The notes under the pieces: model-generated
Databases searched by the model: none
Seen by the model: only the letters and a program-made list of their open reading frames with translations
What the model was told of the DNA's origin: nothing
Shown: piece after piece, positions 51,956 through 60,485 of the stretch
Position numbering within the stretch: position 1 is the first letter of the stretch
How the letters are laid out: the number at the start of each line of letters is the position of its first letter
Origin: an uncultured Gammaproteobacteria bacterium
Lineage (GTDB): Bacteria; Pseudomonadota; Gammaproteobacteria; Arenicellales; JAANXG01
NCBI GenBank assembly: GCA_947259395.1
Contig: CAMYMN010000002.1
Location: 102,439-166,438, forward strand
DNA length: 64,000 nt
Direction of reading: 5' to 3'
Program-made: the position numbers and the translations under genes

Positions 51956-54649
51956 ATGAATAAAGCTAAAAAACTCATACTCGTAGACGGATCCTCGTAC
52001 CTGTACCGGGCGTTTCATGCCCTGCCCAAGCTCGCAAGCTCGTCCGGCGAGCCCACCGGAGCGGTGTACGGTGTTATCAACATGATCCGGCGGTTGCTGG
52101 CCGATCATGACCCCGGCTACGTGGCGATCGTATTCGACGCCAAGGGCAAAACATTTCGCCACCACCTATATCCCCAGTACAAGGCCACGCGCCCGCCGAT
52201 GCCCGACGAACTCCGGCAACAGATTCCGGTATTGCACGAATTGATCCGGGCACTGGGATTACCATTGCTCATCATTGATGATGTGGAAGCGGATGACGTC
52301 ATCGCTACTTTGGCATTGCAGGCCTCAGAGCAGGGGCTGGATACCATTGTGTCGACCGGTGACAAGGATCTCGCCCAGATCGTTAATAACCACGTGAGCC
52401 TGGTGGACACCATGCGCAACACGGTGTACGACCGAGACGCTGTGGAGAACAAATATGGTGTGCCACCAGAGCGAATTGTGGACTATCTCGCGCTGATTGG
52501 TGATACATCCGACAATGTCCCCGGGGTGGCGAAGGTTGGCCCAAAGACGGCCCAGAAATGGCTGCATCAATACGGTTCGTTGGACACGCTTATCGAACAC
52601 GCGGACGAGATCGCCGGTAAGGTCGGCGCCAACCTGCGTGACAGCTTGGATGTACTGCCCTTATCCCGGCAGTTGGTGACGGTGAAACGCGATGTGAAGC
52701 TCGATGTTGATCCCACGGATCTTCGCGCTGATCCGGCGGATAAAGACAAGCTGAAAAAATTGTATGCGCGCCTGGAATTTCAAAGCTGGTTGGCGGAGTT
52801 GGGCGGGCTCAGCGGTGGGCCCGGGGACGATGACATCAGGGGGGACTACATCGTTATCACCGATGAGTCGGCGTTGGACGCATGGCTCGAGCGTCTTGTC
52901 GATGCGCCGTTGTTTGCGTTTGACACCGAGACCACGTCGCTGGATGCCGTGTCTGCGGAATTAGTGGGGGTGTCATTTTCGGTGCGGGCCGGCGAGGCCG
53001 CTTATGTGCCGTTCGGACACGATTACGCCGATGCACCACAGCAGCTTTCGCGGCAAATGGTTCTGAGAAAGTTGTCGGCGCTGCTGGAAGACGCAACACA
53101 GCGCAAAGTCGGACAAAACTTGAAATACGATCACTGCGTGCTCGTTGGCTACGATATAGAGCTGCGCGGTATCGCATTTGACACCATGTTGGAATCCTAT
53201 GTGCTGGATAGCGTGGCCAATCGCCACGATATGGACACCTTGGCGTTGAAGCATCTGGGCCACAAGACCATCACGTTCGAGGACATCGCCGGCAAAGGAA
53301 AATCGCAGCTGACGTTCAATCAAATCGACATTGATGAGGCGGCGCAGTATGCCGCGGAGGATGCGGACATCACCTTGCGCCTGCATAAAGCGTTGTGGCC
53401 GAAACTCGAGGCGGAGCCGATGCTCCGGGATTTGTTCGCGAACATAGAGATACCTTTGGTACCGGTATTGTCCCGAATCGAACGTCGCGGCGTAAAGATT
53501 GATACGAACATGCTTGCCCAACAAAGTGACGAGCTCAAGGATAGAATCGCAACTTTGGAGATCCAGACCCACGCCGCCGCCGGTGGACCGTTCAACCTCG
53601 CGTCTCCCAAGCAGATCCAGGAAGTATTGTATGAACGCCTGAAGTTGCCGGTGTTGCGCAAGACCCCTAAGGGGCAGCCGTCCACCGCCGAAAACGTGCT
53701 GCAAGAACTCGCGGTTGACTATGATCTGCCGCAACTCATCCTCGAACACCGCGCGCTCAGCAAGTTGAAGTCGACCTATACCGACAAACTGCCGGAGATG
53801 ATCAACCCCAAAACCGGACGCGTGCACACCTCCTACCATCAAGCGGTGGCGGCGACCGGACGTTTGTCGTCGGCGGATCCCAATCTACAAAATATTCCAG
53901 TACGCACCGCGGAAGGTCGGCGCATCCGGGAGGCGTTTGTAGCACAGCCCGGCGATGTCATCCTGTCGGCGGATTATTCGCAAATAGAGCTGCGTATTAT
54001 GGCGCATCTATCTCAGGATCCTGGCTTGCTGCAGGCATATGATGAGGGTGCAGATATCCATCGGGCGACGGCCGCAGAGGTGTTCGGATTACCTCCGCAA
54101 GATGTCAACGACGAACAGCGGCGGCATGCGAAAGCGATTAACTTCGGCTTGATATATGGTATGTCGGCGTTCGGCTTGGCCCGTCAGTTACGTATCGATC
54201 GCACCGCTGCCCAGGAATATGTCAACCTGTATTTTGCGCGTTACCCCGGAGTGAAACGTTTCATGGACGAGACCCGCGCACGTGCCCACGAACGCGGTTA
54301 TGTCGAGACCGTATTTGGCAGACGCCTGTATTTGCCGGAGATTAATGCCAGTAATCACGCACGGCGTCAGTATGCGGAACGCACCGCGATAAACGCGCCG
54401 ATGCAGGGTACGGCCGCGGATTTGATCAAGATGGCGATGCTGGTGATCGACGACTGGATCCGCGAAAATGACAAAGCCCTGCGGATGATTATGCAAGTAC
54501 ACGACGAATTGGTGTTTGAGGTCCCCGAATCCGAGCTCGAACAAGCCGGCGGCGAGATTGCACGGTTGATGGGGGGCGTCGCACAACTGACGGTACCACT
54601 TGAGGTGGATGTCGGCAGCGGCCCGAATTGGGCGTACGCTCATCCCTGA
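51956..54649 (+). CDS. polA: DNA polymerase I
   Basis: PolA fills gaps in repair and removes Okazaki primers. The 897-residue protein has all three domains: the 5' nuclease (residues about 1-290, DGSSYLYRAFHALP, DVEADDVIATLA), a 3'-5' exonuclease with intact acidic residues (FDTETTSLD, AAEDADITLRLH), and the family A polymerase (from about 500; SADYSQIELRIMAHLSQD, AKAINFGLIYGM, QVHDELVFEVP). The proofreading domain therefore looks active. It starts just after a repeat end. Confidence 0.98.
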   Translation: MNKAKKLILVDGSSYLYRAFHALPKLASSSGEPTGAVYGVINMIRRLLADHDPGYVAIVFDAKGKTFRHHLYPQYKATRPPMPDELRQQIPVLHELIRALGLPLLIIDDVEADDVIATLALQASEQGLDTIVSTGDKDLAQIVNNHVSLVDTMRNTVYDRDAVENKYGVPPERIVDYLALIGDTSDNVPGVAKVGPKTAQKWLHQYGSLDTLIEHADEIAGKVGANLRDSLDVLPLSRQLVTVKRDVKLDVDPTDLRADPADKDKLKKLYARLEFQSWLAELGGLSGGPGDDDIRGDYIVITDESALDAWLERLVDAPLFAFDTETTSLDAVSAELVGVSFSVRAGEAAYVPFGHDYADAPQQLSRQMVLRKLSALLEDATQRKVGQNLKYDHCVLVGYDIELRGIAFDTMLESYVLDSVANRHDMDTLALKHLGHKTITFEDIAGKGKSQLTFNQIDIDEAAQYAAEDADITLRLHKALWPKLEAEPMLRDLFANIEIPLVPVLSRIERRGVKIDTNMLAQQSDELKDRIATLEIQTHAAAGGPFNLASPKQIQEVLYERLKLPVLRKTPKGQPSTAENVLQELAVDYDLPQLILEHRALSKLKSTYTDKLPEMINPKTGRVHTSYHQAVAATGRLSSADPNLQNIPVRTAEGRRIREAFVAQPGDVILSADYSQIELRIMAHLSQDPGLLQAYDEGADIHRATAAEVFGLPPQDVNDEQRRHAKAINFGLIYGMSAFGLARQLRIDRTAAQEYVNLYFARYPGVKRFMDETRARAHERGYVETVFGRRLYLPEINASNHARRQYAERTAINAPMQGTAADLIKMAMLVIDDWIRENDKALRMIMQVHDELVFEVPESELEQAGGEIARLMGGVAQLTVPLEVDVGSGPNWAYAHP

Positions 54650-54820
54650 ATCACGCGCAAGCCAGGGCTGAAGCACTGCAAATTCAGGACGTTATCCGAA
54701 AAATGTCATAAAATAGCTTGACTGTTATTGATAGATATCCGATGTTAACTAAGGGGTGGGCGGTGCAAGGTAGCGCGGTTTGTCCGAGGTGTAGACACTG
54801 GCATAAAGCGAGGTAAGAAA

Positions 54821-56470
54821 ATGCTCCGTAGCGTTCGAGCGAATATACATTCCGTAATCCTAGCCGGGTGGCTGCTGTGCGGCCCATCATTTGCTCAAGA
54901 TGACCCGATGCAACAGGCGATCACCGCGTATGAAGCGGGTGAATTCGTTAAGGCTGGCCAGCTGTGGGAACCGTTGGCTAACGAGGGCGACGCCCAGGCG
55001 CAATATTCCATTGCTGTGTTGTACCACAAGGGCCAAGGTCGCCCTGCCGATTTCGGTCAGGCGCTGGACTGGTACCGAAAGGCGGCAGAGCAAAATCACG
55101 TCAACTCACTTTTCAACCTCGGCGTCGCCTATTGGGAGGGACGCGGGGTTGCCCGTAATTTGCAAGACGCGGTTCAGTGGTGGCGCCGCGCCGCGGAACT
55201 CGAGTACGGGGCCGCGCAACACAATCTGGCAACGGCCTATTACCTCGGGCAAGGCGCGGAAAAAAACGTCGAAGAGGCGATTACCTGGTTTCGCAAGGCC
55301 TCTGATAACGGCTACACGCGGGCGGACAAAGCGCTGAACGTCATCGAGAATAAATATCCGCAGTTGTTTGCCAAGGCCGCATCCCCGATGAGTTCCGACG
55401 TCCCGCAGCAAGCGGTTAGCGCCGCGGCCGCGCCGGAAGCATCCGCAGCCACCGCGTCGATACCTGCCACGGTCATGCCCGCGGAGCCCTTGGCACCGGA
55501 GCAAACTGCGCGTGTAGCGCCGGCGCCGGAACCGTCAACGCCAACCGAAACCGGCAGCGTGAAACCGGCGACGCAAATGAGCGGACAAAACGTCGCGCGC
55601 ATCGGCGAGCAGGGTGCGAAAGCCTACCCGTTCTATCGCGACTCCCTCCCGGCGCTTGAAGAGTTGGCGCCGGGCAGCCCGATTCGCGTCCTGCTCCGGC
55701 ACCAGGACTGGGTGTATGTTCAAGTGCCCGACGGTTTCGAGATGTGGGTTTACGGTCGTTATGTAACCGGCGAAAGCGGCACGGGTACGATCAACAACGC
55801 GAGCGTACGGGCGCGGCCGCTGCCCTCGACCGCGAGCGCCTCCTACCCGTTGGGAACTTTCAATGAAGGCGAAACAGTTGACGTGCTCGCGGTGCAGGGA
55901 GACTGGAAAAGGGTGCGCGGCCCGCAGCGATTGGGTGCGTGGGTCAAGGCGCAGGACGTGGAGCTGGGGGCGATGGCTCAGGCGCGGGGCGCCACACCAG
56001 AGGCGGTGCCCGATATGGTTGCCGAAGCCGCGGCTGCGACCCCGGTAACAGCCGCCGACACCGCGGCTGACGCGGTAATGCGAGTGGCACAGGGAGGCGC
56101 CAAGATCTATCCATTTCATCGCGAAACCCTGCCCGAGATCGGTGAATTGTTGCCGCATACCACCGTGCGGTTAGTGGTTCGCCAGGGAGACTGGGTGTAT
56201 GTACAGGTTCCTGGAGGACTCGAGGTGTGGGTGTACGGCCGCTATGTGGACGGAGAGAGTGGCCAGGGAACGGTTAATGCTGCAGACGTACGCGCCAGGC
56301 CGGTACCGTCGACCGCCCGCAACTCCTATCCGTTAGGCACATTCAACAAGGGGGAATCTGTGGAGGTGCTGGAGGTGCAAGGAAAATGGAAGAAGGTTCG
56401 CGCCCCGGAGCGTTTGGGCGCCTGGGTCAAAGCGGCGGACGTAGTTGCCGGTGACAATCGTGAGTCGTAA
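54821..56470 (+). CDS. secreted Sel1-repeat protein with two duplicated SH3-like modules
   Basis: The 549-residue protein starts with a signal peptide ending GPSFA-QDD. Residues about 30-180 hold three or four Sel1/TPR-like repeats of 36 residues (AQYSIAVLYHKGQG, LFNLGVAYWEGRG, HNLATAYYLGQG). A Pro/Ala-rich linker follows, then two copies of a module of about 120 residues with paired SH3-like segments (DWVYVQVPDGFEMWVYGRYV and DWVYVQVPGGLEVWVYGRYV), about two-thirds identical. SH3b domains often bind peptidoglycan, so a periplasmic envelope role is likely but unproven. Confidence 0.85.
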   Translation: MLRSVRANIHSVILAGWLLCGPSFAQDDPMQQAITAYEAGEFVKAGQLWEPLANEGDAQAQYSIAVLYHKGQGRPADFGQALDWYRKAAEQNHVNSLFNLGVAYWEGRGVARNLQDAVQWWRRAAELEYGAAQHNLATAYYLGQGAEKNVEEAITWFRKASDNGYTRADKALNVIENKYPQLFAKAASPMSSDVPQQAVSAAAAPEASAATASIPATVMPAEPLAPEQTARVAPAPEPSTPTETGSVKPATQMSGQNVARIGEQGAKAYPFYRDSLPALEELAPGSPIRVLLRHQDWVYVQVPDGFEMWVYGRYVTGESGTGTINNASVRARPLPSTASASYPLGTFNEGETVDVLAVQGDWKRVRGPQRLGAWVKAQDVELGAMAQARGATPEAVPDMVAEAAAATPVTAADTAADAVMRVAQGGAKIYPFHRETLPEIGELLPHTTVRLVVRQGDWVYVQVPGGLEVWVYGRYVDGESGQGTVNAADVRARPVPSTARNSYPLGTFNKGESVEVLEVQGKWKKVRAPERLGAWVKAADVVAGDNRES

Positions 56471-56507
56471 TTTATTCGTGTTGCAGGGATAATACCGACG
56501 CGTTTTA

Positions 56508-57638
56508 ATGGATCATGACTGTAAGCGAGAAACGGTGAATAGACGACCAATGTTCACAGCCGCGTGGTTCAGCCTTGTGTTGCTCATGCTTGGTTTGGTG
56601 ACGATCACCGTGTCCGCCGCGGCGAATCACGACCAGGAGCTGCGTAATATCGAGGCGCTGATCGATGCCGGCAAACCCCGCCTGGCGGTGAACTACGCCG
56701 GTCGCTACGTCAACAGGAATCCGGAGGACCCTAGGGCGCTTTTTTTGATGGCCCGCGCCGAGGAGAAGGCGGGTCACCTCGGTAAGGCAACCAAGATCTA
56801 TGAGCGGCTGATTCGTGAGTACCCTCGCCTGCCGGAACCATTTATCAATCTCGCGGCCATCTATGCCAACGCGGAGCAATACGAGAAAGCGCGGCGGCTA
56901 CTGGTAGCGGCGCTGAACACCGATTCGATATATGCGAAGGTCTATGAGGGTTTGATTAATCTCCATGCAACCATGGCGAGCCAGGCCTACAAAAATGCGT
57001 TGTTATTGGATGGCGAGGCGGTAAAACCCAATCCCAGTACAGTGAACGCGTTGATTTCCTGGTCAGCCGAGACACGTCCCGATACCTTAATTGCGCAGGG
57101 CGAGCCGTCGCCACCCGCGAGTCGGCCCAAGGGTGTGGGCGTGTCCGCGGACGATGCAAAAGTTAAGCCGGCACCAGCGATTACCGAGCCCGTCAAGGTA
57201 GCCATTCGCCCCGCGAATCCAATCAACAACGGGCAGTTGATTAACCAGGCCACGCCTGATCCGAAGCCGGTGGCATTACGGTCAAAACCAGTCCGTGATG
57301 ATCGCGAGGAACTGGAAACTACAGTTAAAAACTGGGCTGAAGCGTGGTCACGCCGGGATGTTGGACGATACCTATCATTCTATAGTGCCCGATTTCGTCC
57401 CACTGCTGGTGTATCTCGAAAACAATGGAAACAGCAACGCGAACTGCGTATTTCCGCCAAAAAAGAAATCCACATTGAGTTGTCCGATTTCAATACATCA
57501 GTAAATGGACGCACCGCTACGGTGTTGTTCTTGCAGGCCTATAAATCCGATACATTCAGGGATGTGGTTCGCAAAAAGCTCGTCCTCGAGCGTGGTGCAG
57601 GGGGTTGGAAGATCGTTCGCGAAACTACCGTGAGCTGA
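56508..57638 (+). CDS. membrane-anchored or secreted TPR protein with NTF2-like C-terminal domain
   Basis: The 376-residue protein has one hydrophobic N-terminal segment (FTAAWFSLVLLMLGLVTITVSA), a TPR region (LFLMARAEEKAGHLGKATKIYERLI and EPFINLAAIYANAEQYEKARRLL), a Pro-rich linker and a C-terminal domain beginning ELETTVKNWAEAWSRRDVGRYLSFYS. That last part is an SnoaL/NTF2-like fold seen at the C-terminus of some L,D-transpeptidases and TPR proteins. GTG 56535 and ATG 56550 are alternative starts. It lies 37 bases after the Sel1/SH3 gene and probably shares its transcript. Confidence 0.8.
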   Translation: MDHDCKRETVNRRPMFTAAWFSLVLLMLGLVTITVSAAANHDQELRNIEALIDAGKPRLAVNYAGRYVNRNPEDPRALFLMARAEEKAGHLGKATKIYERLIREYPRLPEPFINLAAIYANAEQYEKARRLLVAALNTDSIYAKVYEGLINLHATMASQAYKNALLLDGEAVKPNPSTVNALISWSAETRPDTLIAQGEPSPPASRPKGVGVSADDAKVKPAPAITEPVKVAIRPANPINNGQLINQATPDPKPVALRSKPVRDDREELETTVKNWAEAWSRRDVGRYLSFYSARFRPTAGVSRKQWKQQRELRISAKKEIHIELSDFNTSVNGRTATVLFLQAYKSDTFRDVVRKKLVLERGAGGWKIVRETTVS

Positions 57639-57687
57639 TTGTTTACATCGACTTGTTTGTGACCCGCTGTGCTTGCATCTAAGTGGG

Positions 57688-58013
57688 CTAGTCCGAATAT
57701 TGCATCAGTATCCGGTAAACTGGCGCACACTGCGACTCCGCGCAGCACAAGGGACAGGGGCGGCTGAACCCCCTGCTGCGCTTGTGCTGCGCATAGTCGC
57801 AGTGCGAGGACAAGCACTGCAACGACACCAGCACAAGCGCCGGACTGGAGCGAAAGTCATAGCCGTAACTATGGCTTGAGCGAAGTCCAAGTGCAGGCGT
57901 ACCCGGACCAGCCAGAGCCCGGATAGGACACCGACCGTGTACAAAACGTACCCGGGCCAAGTGCTCTAGCTTCGGTATACAAAAACGGCCGACTGGTGCA
58001 ATATGCGGGCTAG
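57688..58013. mobile_element. 326-bp inverted-repeat element (MITE-like), second complete copy
   Basis: The left end CTAGTCCGAATATTGCATC and the right end TGGTGCAATATGCGGGCTAG are inverted repeats matching at about 19 of 22 positions. Both left ends in the window continue with ATCC...CTGGCGC. The segment 57857-57927 (CATAGCCGTAACTATGG, then CGTACCCGGACCAGCC) is shared with the copy at 26259-26505. It lies in the gap between two convergent genes, 49 bases after the TPR gene, and has no coding capacity. Confidence 0.8.
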
Positions 58014-58122
58014 TTGATCAATAACGGTCAGGGACGGCGCAGAAGCAGCAATACCAACGCACGGACCACACCGGAACGTGGCGTGTTGTACGCGCGGGAT
58101 GCGGTTAGTCAGGTAAGGACCA

Positions 58123-59289
58123 CTACTTCCCTTCCGGGTAGGGGTTGGCCTGGTCAATCAGTGCGGTCCCGGTCCTTGCCGTTTTTATCTTCGGCACATT
58201 TCGTTGTAGCCAATACACTAAATCCACCCACATGTGCGTGACTTGCTGCGAACTGGGCATCACGTAGGCGTGCGGCATTTCCAGTGTGACCACAGGAATA
58301 CCTTTGTGGACGCCCGCGTAGTTACCCAGAGAACCCGGGAACGTGCCGAGGAAGTCTCGATACAAAATACCGATGCGGTGCGGCGCCGAACGGCGGTCGA
58401 GCGCATCGTAATCGACGATGCCGTGGGGCGCGTGCACACTTACAATTATATCCGGCTCGAAACGGTCAATTTGTTCGACCAGCCATTGAGTTTCCGGTTC
58501 GCTGCCTGGTGCTTTGCCCGGGTAGCGACGTGGATCGCGTCCCGTGGTGTTCACCCAGTAATTTCTACTCAAACGTGGCCACTCCGGCGTTGGAAGATTG
58601 CGATTCAAATCTATGCCGTTAGCATTGGTCCGCGTCGATTTGTTCACCAGCAGCCCGTCGGGATTGAGCAACGGCGTGATTCGCCAATGAAACATTCCCG
58701 TGTGATAGCGCCTCAGCTTGTGCATCCATATGAATACCGAGCTGATCGACGTCAACTCATCAGCATGCGTGCCGCCAATCAAGAGCACCCGGCCAAGTGG
58801 CTTCCGATTGGACATGGGTGGAAACTCGCGCACCAATATAGGCAGTTTGTTTGCCGAATAGTATTCCGCCGGTCTTAAATCGAGCGACACACAGTCGTTG
58901 AGATTTACGCTCGCGAGTTTGTTTGCTATTCCTCGGCAGGTTTGTGACACCTGCTGTTGATGATCTGCTGTCAATGGTGGTGGTGGGGGGAGAAGTGGAT
59001 GTGCCTCGGTGGTGACTGTCGGTGTGTCGGTTTGCTGTTCGCTTGGTAGGTGCGCAGCCATTTTGGTCGCCGCTTTTTCAACGGGTTTTACGGCCGTTTC
59101 TTCAATCCGCCGAGGTTTCGGTGCCGGTGAGGTCGGCGGCGCACTGCTGGGTGAGCGAGCTGGTTGTGTGGCCGCTGCCGATGATGCCGTGTCGGGTGGT
59201 GGTGAAACGGACGGCGACCACGTAGCGCACGCCCCCACCAGAAGCAGTGGCGCGACAACGATAAGATATGCGATCGGCGGGCAGTTCAC
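58123..59289 (-). CDS. M14-family zinc carboxypeptidase-like lipoprotein
   Basis: The 388-residue protein starts with a lipoprotein signal (PPIAYLIVVAPLLLVGAC), then a long Pro/Ser/Thr-rich tether, then an M14 domain. Zinc ligands appear in GGTHADE (H and E) and in VSVHAPHG (H). LNRNLPTPEW corresponds to the substrate-arginine region and VTLEMPHA carries the catalytic Glu. This resembles MpaA-type amidases that trim peptidoglycan peptides, so an envelope anchored enzyme is plausible. It is leftward and convergent with the TPR gene. Confidence 0.85.
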   Translation of the reverse strand: MNCPPIAYLIVVAPLLLVGACATWSPSVSPPPDTASSAAATQPARSPSSAPPTSPAPKPRRIEETAVKPVEKAATKMAAHLPSEQQTDTPTVTTEAHPLLPPPPPLTADHQQQVSQTCRGIANKLASVNLNDCVSLDLRPAEYYSANKLPILVREFPPMSNRKPLGRVLLIGGTHADELTSISSVFIWMHKLRRYHTGMFHWRITPLLNPDGLLVNKSTRTNANGIDLNRNLPTPEWPRLSRNYWVNTTGRDPRRYPGKAPGSEPETQWLVEQIDRFEPDIIVSVHAPHGIVDYDALDRRSAPHRIGILYRDFLGTFPGSLGNYAGVHKGIPVVTLEMPHAYVMPSSQQVTHMWVDLVYWLQRNVPKIKTARTGTALIDQANPYPEGK

Positions 59290-59533
59290 GTTTTAAGGAT
59301 AGCAGACGAATGCTTATGTTGTTACTAGAACTATGCCGCGCTACCTATTGTTTGTAAATAGGTAGTCCGGGGTGGGACTCGCATCGTACTGATGCTCGGG
59401 GATGTTGTTGGGGGGACGCCCCACCCCGGACGACCTTTAATCGAAACCGACTATAGATTATCCCCCACTCGAAGCACGGCGTCAGCCAGGTCGCTGGATT
59501 TGTTGCAATTATTAACGATATCCGTTTGCGATT
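59290..59533. other. intergenic region with a long-range hairpin
   Basis: This gap lies between the M14 gene start and the candidate small RNA promoter. AGGTAGTCCGGGGTGGG (59360-59376) pairs with CCCACCCCGGACGACCT (59420-59436) over 17 positions with one mismatch, and encloses the small stem GCATC-gtact-GATGC. A competing hairpin GGGG-ggacg-CCCC overlaps the distal arm. It may be a structured leader of the M14 gene on the minus strand or a repeat; there is no poly-T tail. Confidence 0.5.
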
Positions 59534-59561
59534 GGAACTTATTCCCGACGAACTGGTCTCA
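59534..59561 (+). promoter_or_regulatory. candidate sigma-E (AlgU/RpoE) promoter of a small RNA
   Basis: GGAACTT (59534-59540) is the consensus extracytoplasmic-stress -35 element, and TCTCA (59557-59561) follows after 16 bases, one mismatch from TCTGA. The predicted transcript start is about 59568. No protein gene begins downstream on this strand before the terminator. Confidence 0.6.
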
Positions 59562-59567
59562 ATTAAC

Positions 59568-59686
59568 TAGGATAACGTGGAAGTTGTCCTCCCGCTTACC
59601 CTCCCTGAGCGGGCAGATTCTGTTCATCGCGGAATCGAAGCGTTATGGCCCCGGAATGTCCTCCCCTTGCGTCCGGGGCATTTTTC
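59568..59686 (+). ncRNA. candidate small RNA at the Spot 42 / ErsA position
   Basis: The predicted transcript of about 119 nt starts after a sigma-E-type promoter. It contains the hairpin CCCGCT-taccctccctg-AGCGGG (59591-59613) with a C-rich loop, and ends in GCCCCGGA...TCCGGGGC-aTTTTT. The terminator loop also holds CCTCCCC. C/U-rich loops like these pair with ribosome binding sites. Spot 42 in enterics and ErsA in Pseudomonas lie between polA and engB, the same general location as here; ErsA is sigma-22 dependent. Homology is inferred from position, promoter and structure, not alignment. Confidence 0.6.
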
Positions 59687-60320
59687 TTTGTGTATGCGTT
59701 AGCCATTGAACTAATACTTGTTGCGCTTGTGAGCAACCGGTTCGTTTTAGCGACGAGAAGAGTTGTACGGAAACCGTATTAGACAAACCACCGAGCTGTA
59801 CCGTCACTTCACGCAGTGTCCGCAGTGCCTTGCTACGGCTGAGCTTGTCGGATTTGGTCAACAAGACGTGTACTGTCAGGTCCACGCCCTCACTCCACTC
59901 CAACATTTGACGGTCGAGAACCGTTAGCGGGTGGCGAATGTCCATCAGCAATATCAAGCCGCCAAGACTCGACCGCGTGCCTAGAAACTGCTCTATGACA
60001 TGCCGCCAATGCCGCCGCAGTGATTCTGACACCTTCGCATAGCCGTATCCAGGTAAGTCCACCAAACGGCGGTCACCGTCAAGGCGGAAGAACACGATTT
60101 GCTGCGTGCGTCCTGGGATCTTGCTGGTACGGGCCAGGCCACGCCGATTGGTAATGGTATTAATGGCGCTGGATTTCCCGACATTTGATCGTCCTGCAAA
60201 CGCAACTTCAACGCCGTGGTCCGGCGGCCATTGATCAGGGTTGTGGGCGCTGATCAAGAACTGCGGATGTTGTAACAATGGCGGCAGAATCGGTTCGTTG
60301 ATCATGATAGCGGTGGTCAT
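59643..60320 (-). CDS. engB: ribosome biogenesis GTP-binding protein EngB (YihA/YsxC)
   Basis: EngB is an essential GTPase needed for late large-subunit assembly. The 225-residue protein has GRSNVGKSSAIN (G1), the G3 region VDLPGYGYAKVS and the G4 motif LTKSDK. The start may be the ATG at 60320 or the in-frame ATG at 60305. The last roughly 14 residues (RKMPRTQGEDIPGP) are encoded opposite the small RNA terminator and look like a non-conserved tail. It is divergent from cytochrome c4, a pairing I recall from other gammaproteobacteria. Confidence 0.96.
   Translation of the reverse strand: MTTAIMINEPILPPLLQHPQFLISAHNPDQWPPDHGVEVAFAGRSNVGKSSAINTITNRRGLARTSKIPGRTQQIVFFRLDGDRRLVDLPGYGYAKVSESLRRHWRHVIEQFLGTRSSLGGLILLMDIRHPLTVLDRQMLEWSEGVDLTVHVLLTKSDKLSRSKALRTLREVTVQLGGLSNTVSVQLFSSLKRTGCSQAQQVLVQWLTHTQRKMPRTQGEDIPGP
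59648..59686 (+). terminator. Rho-independent terminator of the candidate small RNA
   Basis: GCCCCGGA (59648-59655) pairs with TCCGGGGC (59672-59679), 8 perfect GC-rich pairs with a 16-base loop, followed by ATTTTTC. It overlaps the 3' end of the convergent engB coding frame. Confidence 0.75.
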
Positions 60321-60392
60321 TCGCGGTATTGAGACCCTCTCGGTGACATGATATAAAAACCCCGGAATCTTTGAGCGTCAACGCGTTGCCAT

Positions 60393-60411
60393 GTTGCAAT
60401 ATGCGGGCTGG
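60393..60411 (+). repeat. solo element end upstream of cytochrome c4
   Basis: GTTGCAATATGCGGGCTGG is nearly identical to the right end of the 57688-58013 copy (GGTGCAATATGCGGGCTAG), with CTGG in place of CTAG. No left partner is seen before engB. It lies in the engB-cytochrome c4 promoter gap. Confidence 0.6.
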
Positions 60412-60485
60412 AGCGTCGTTTGTCGATCCCGTCGGGTGTTGTCCGTGCGGGCGTGTGTATTCGAAACCCTCACGTGGAGTAGTCT

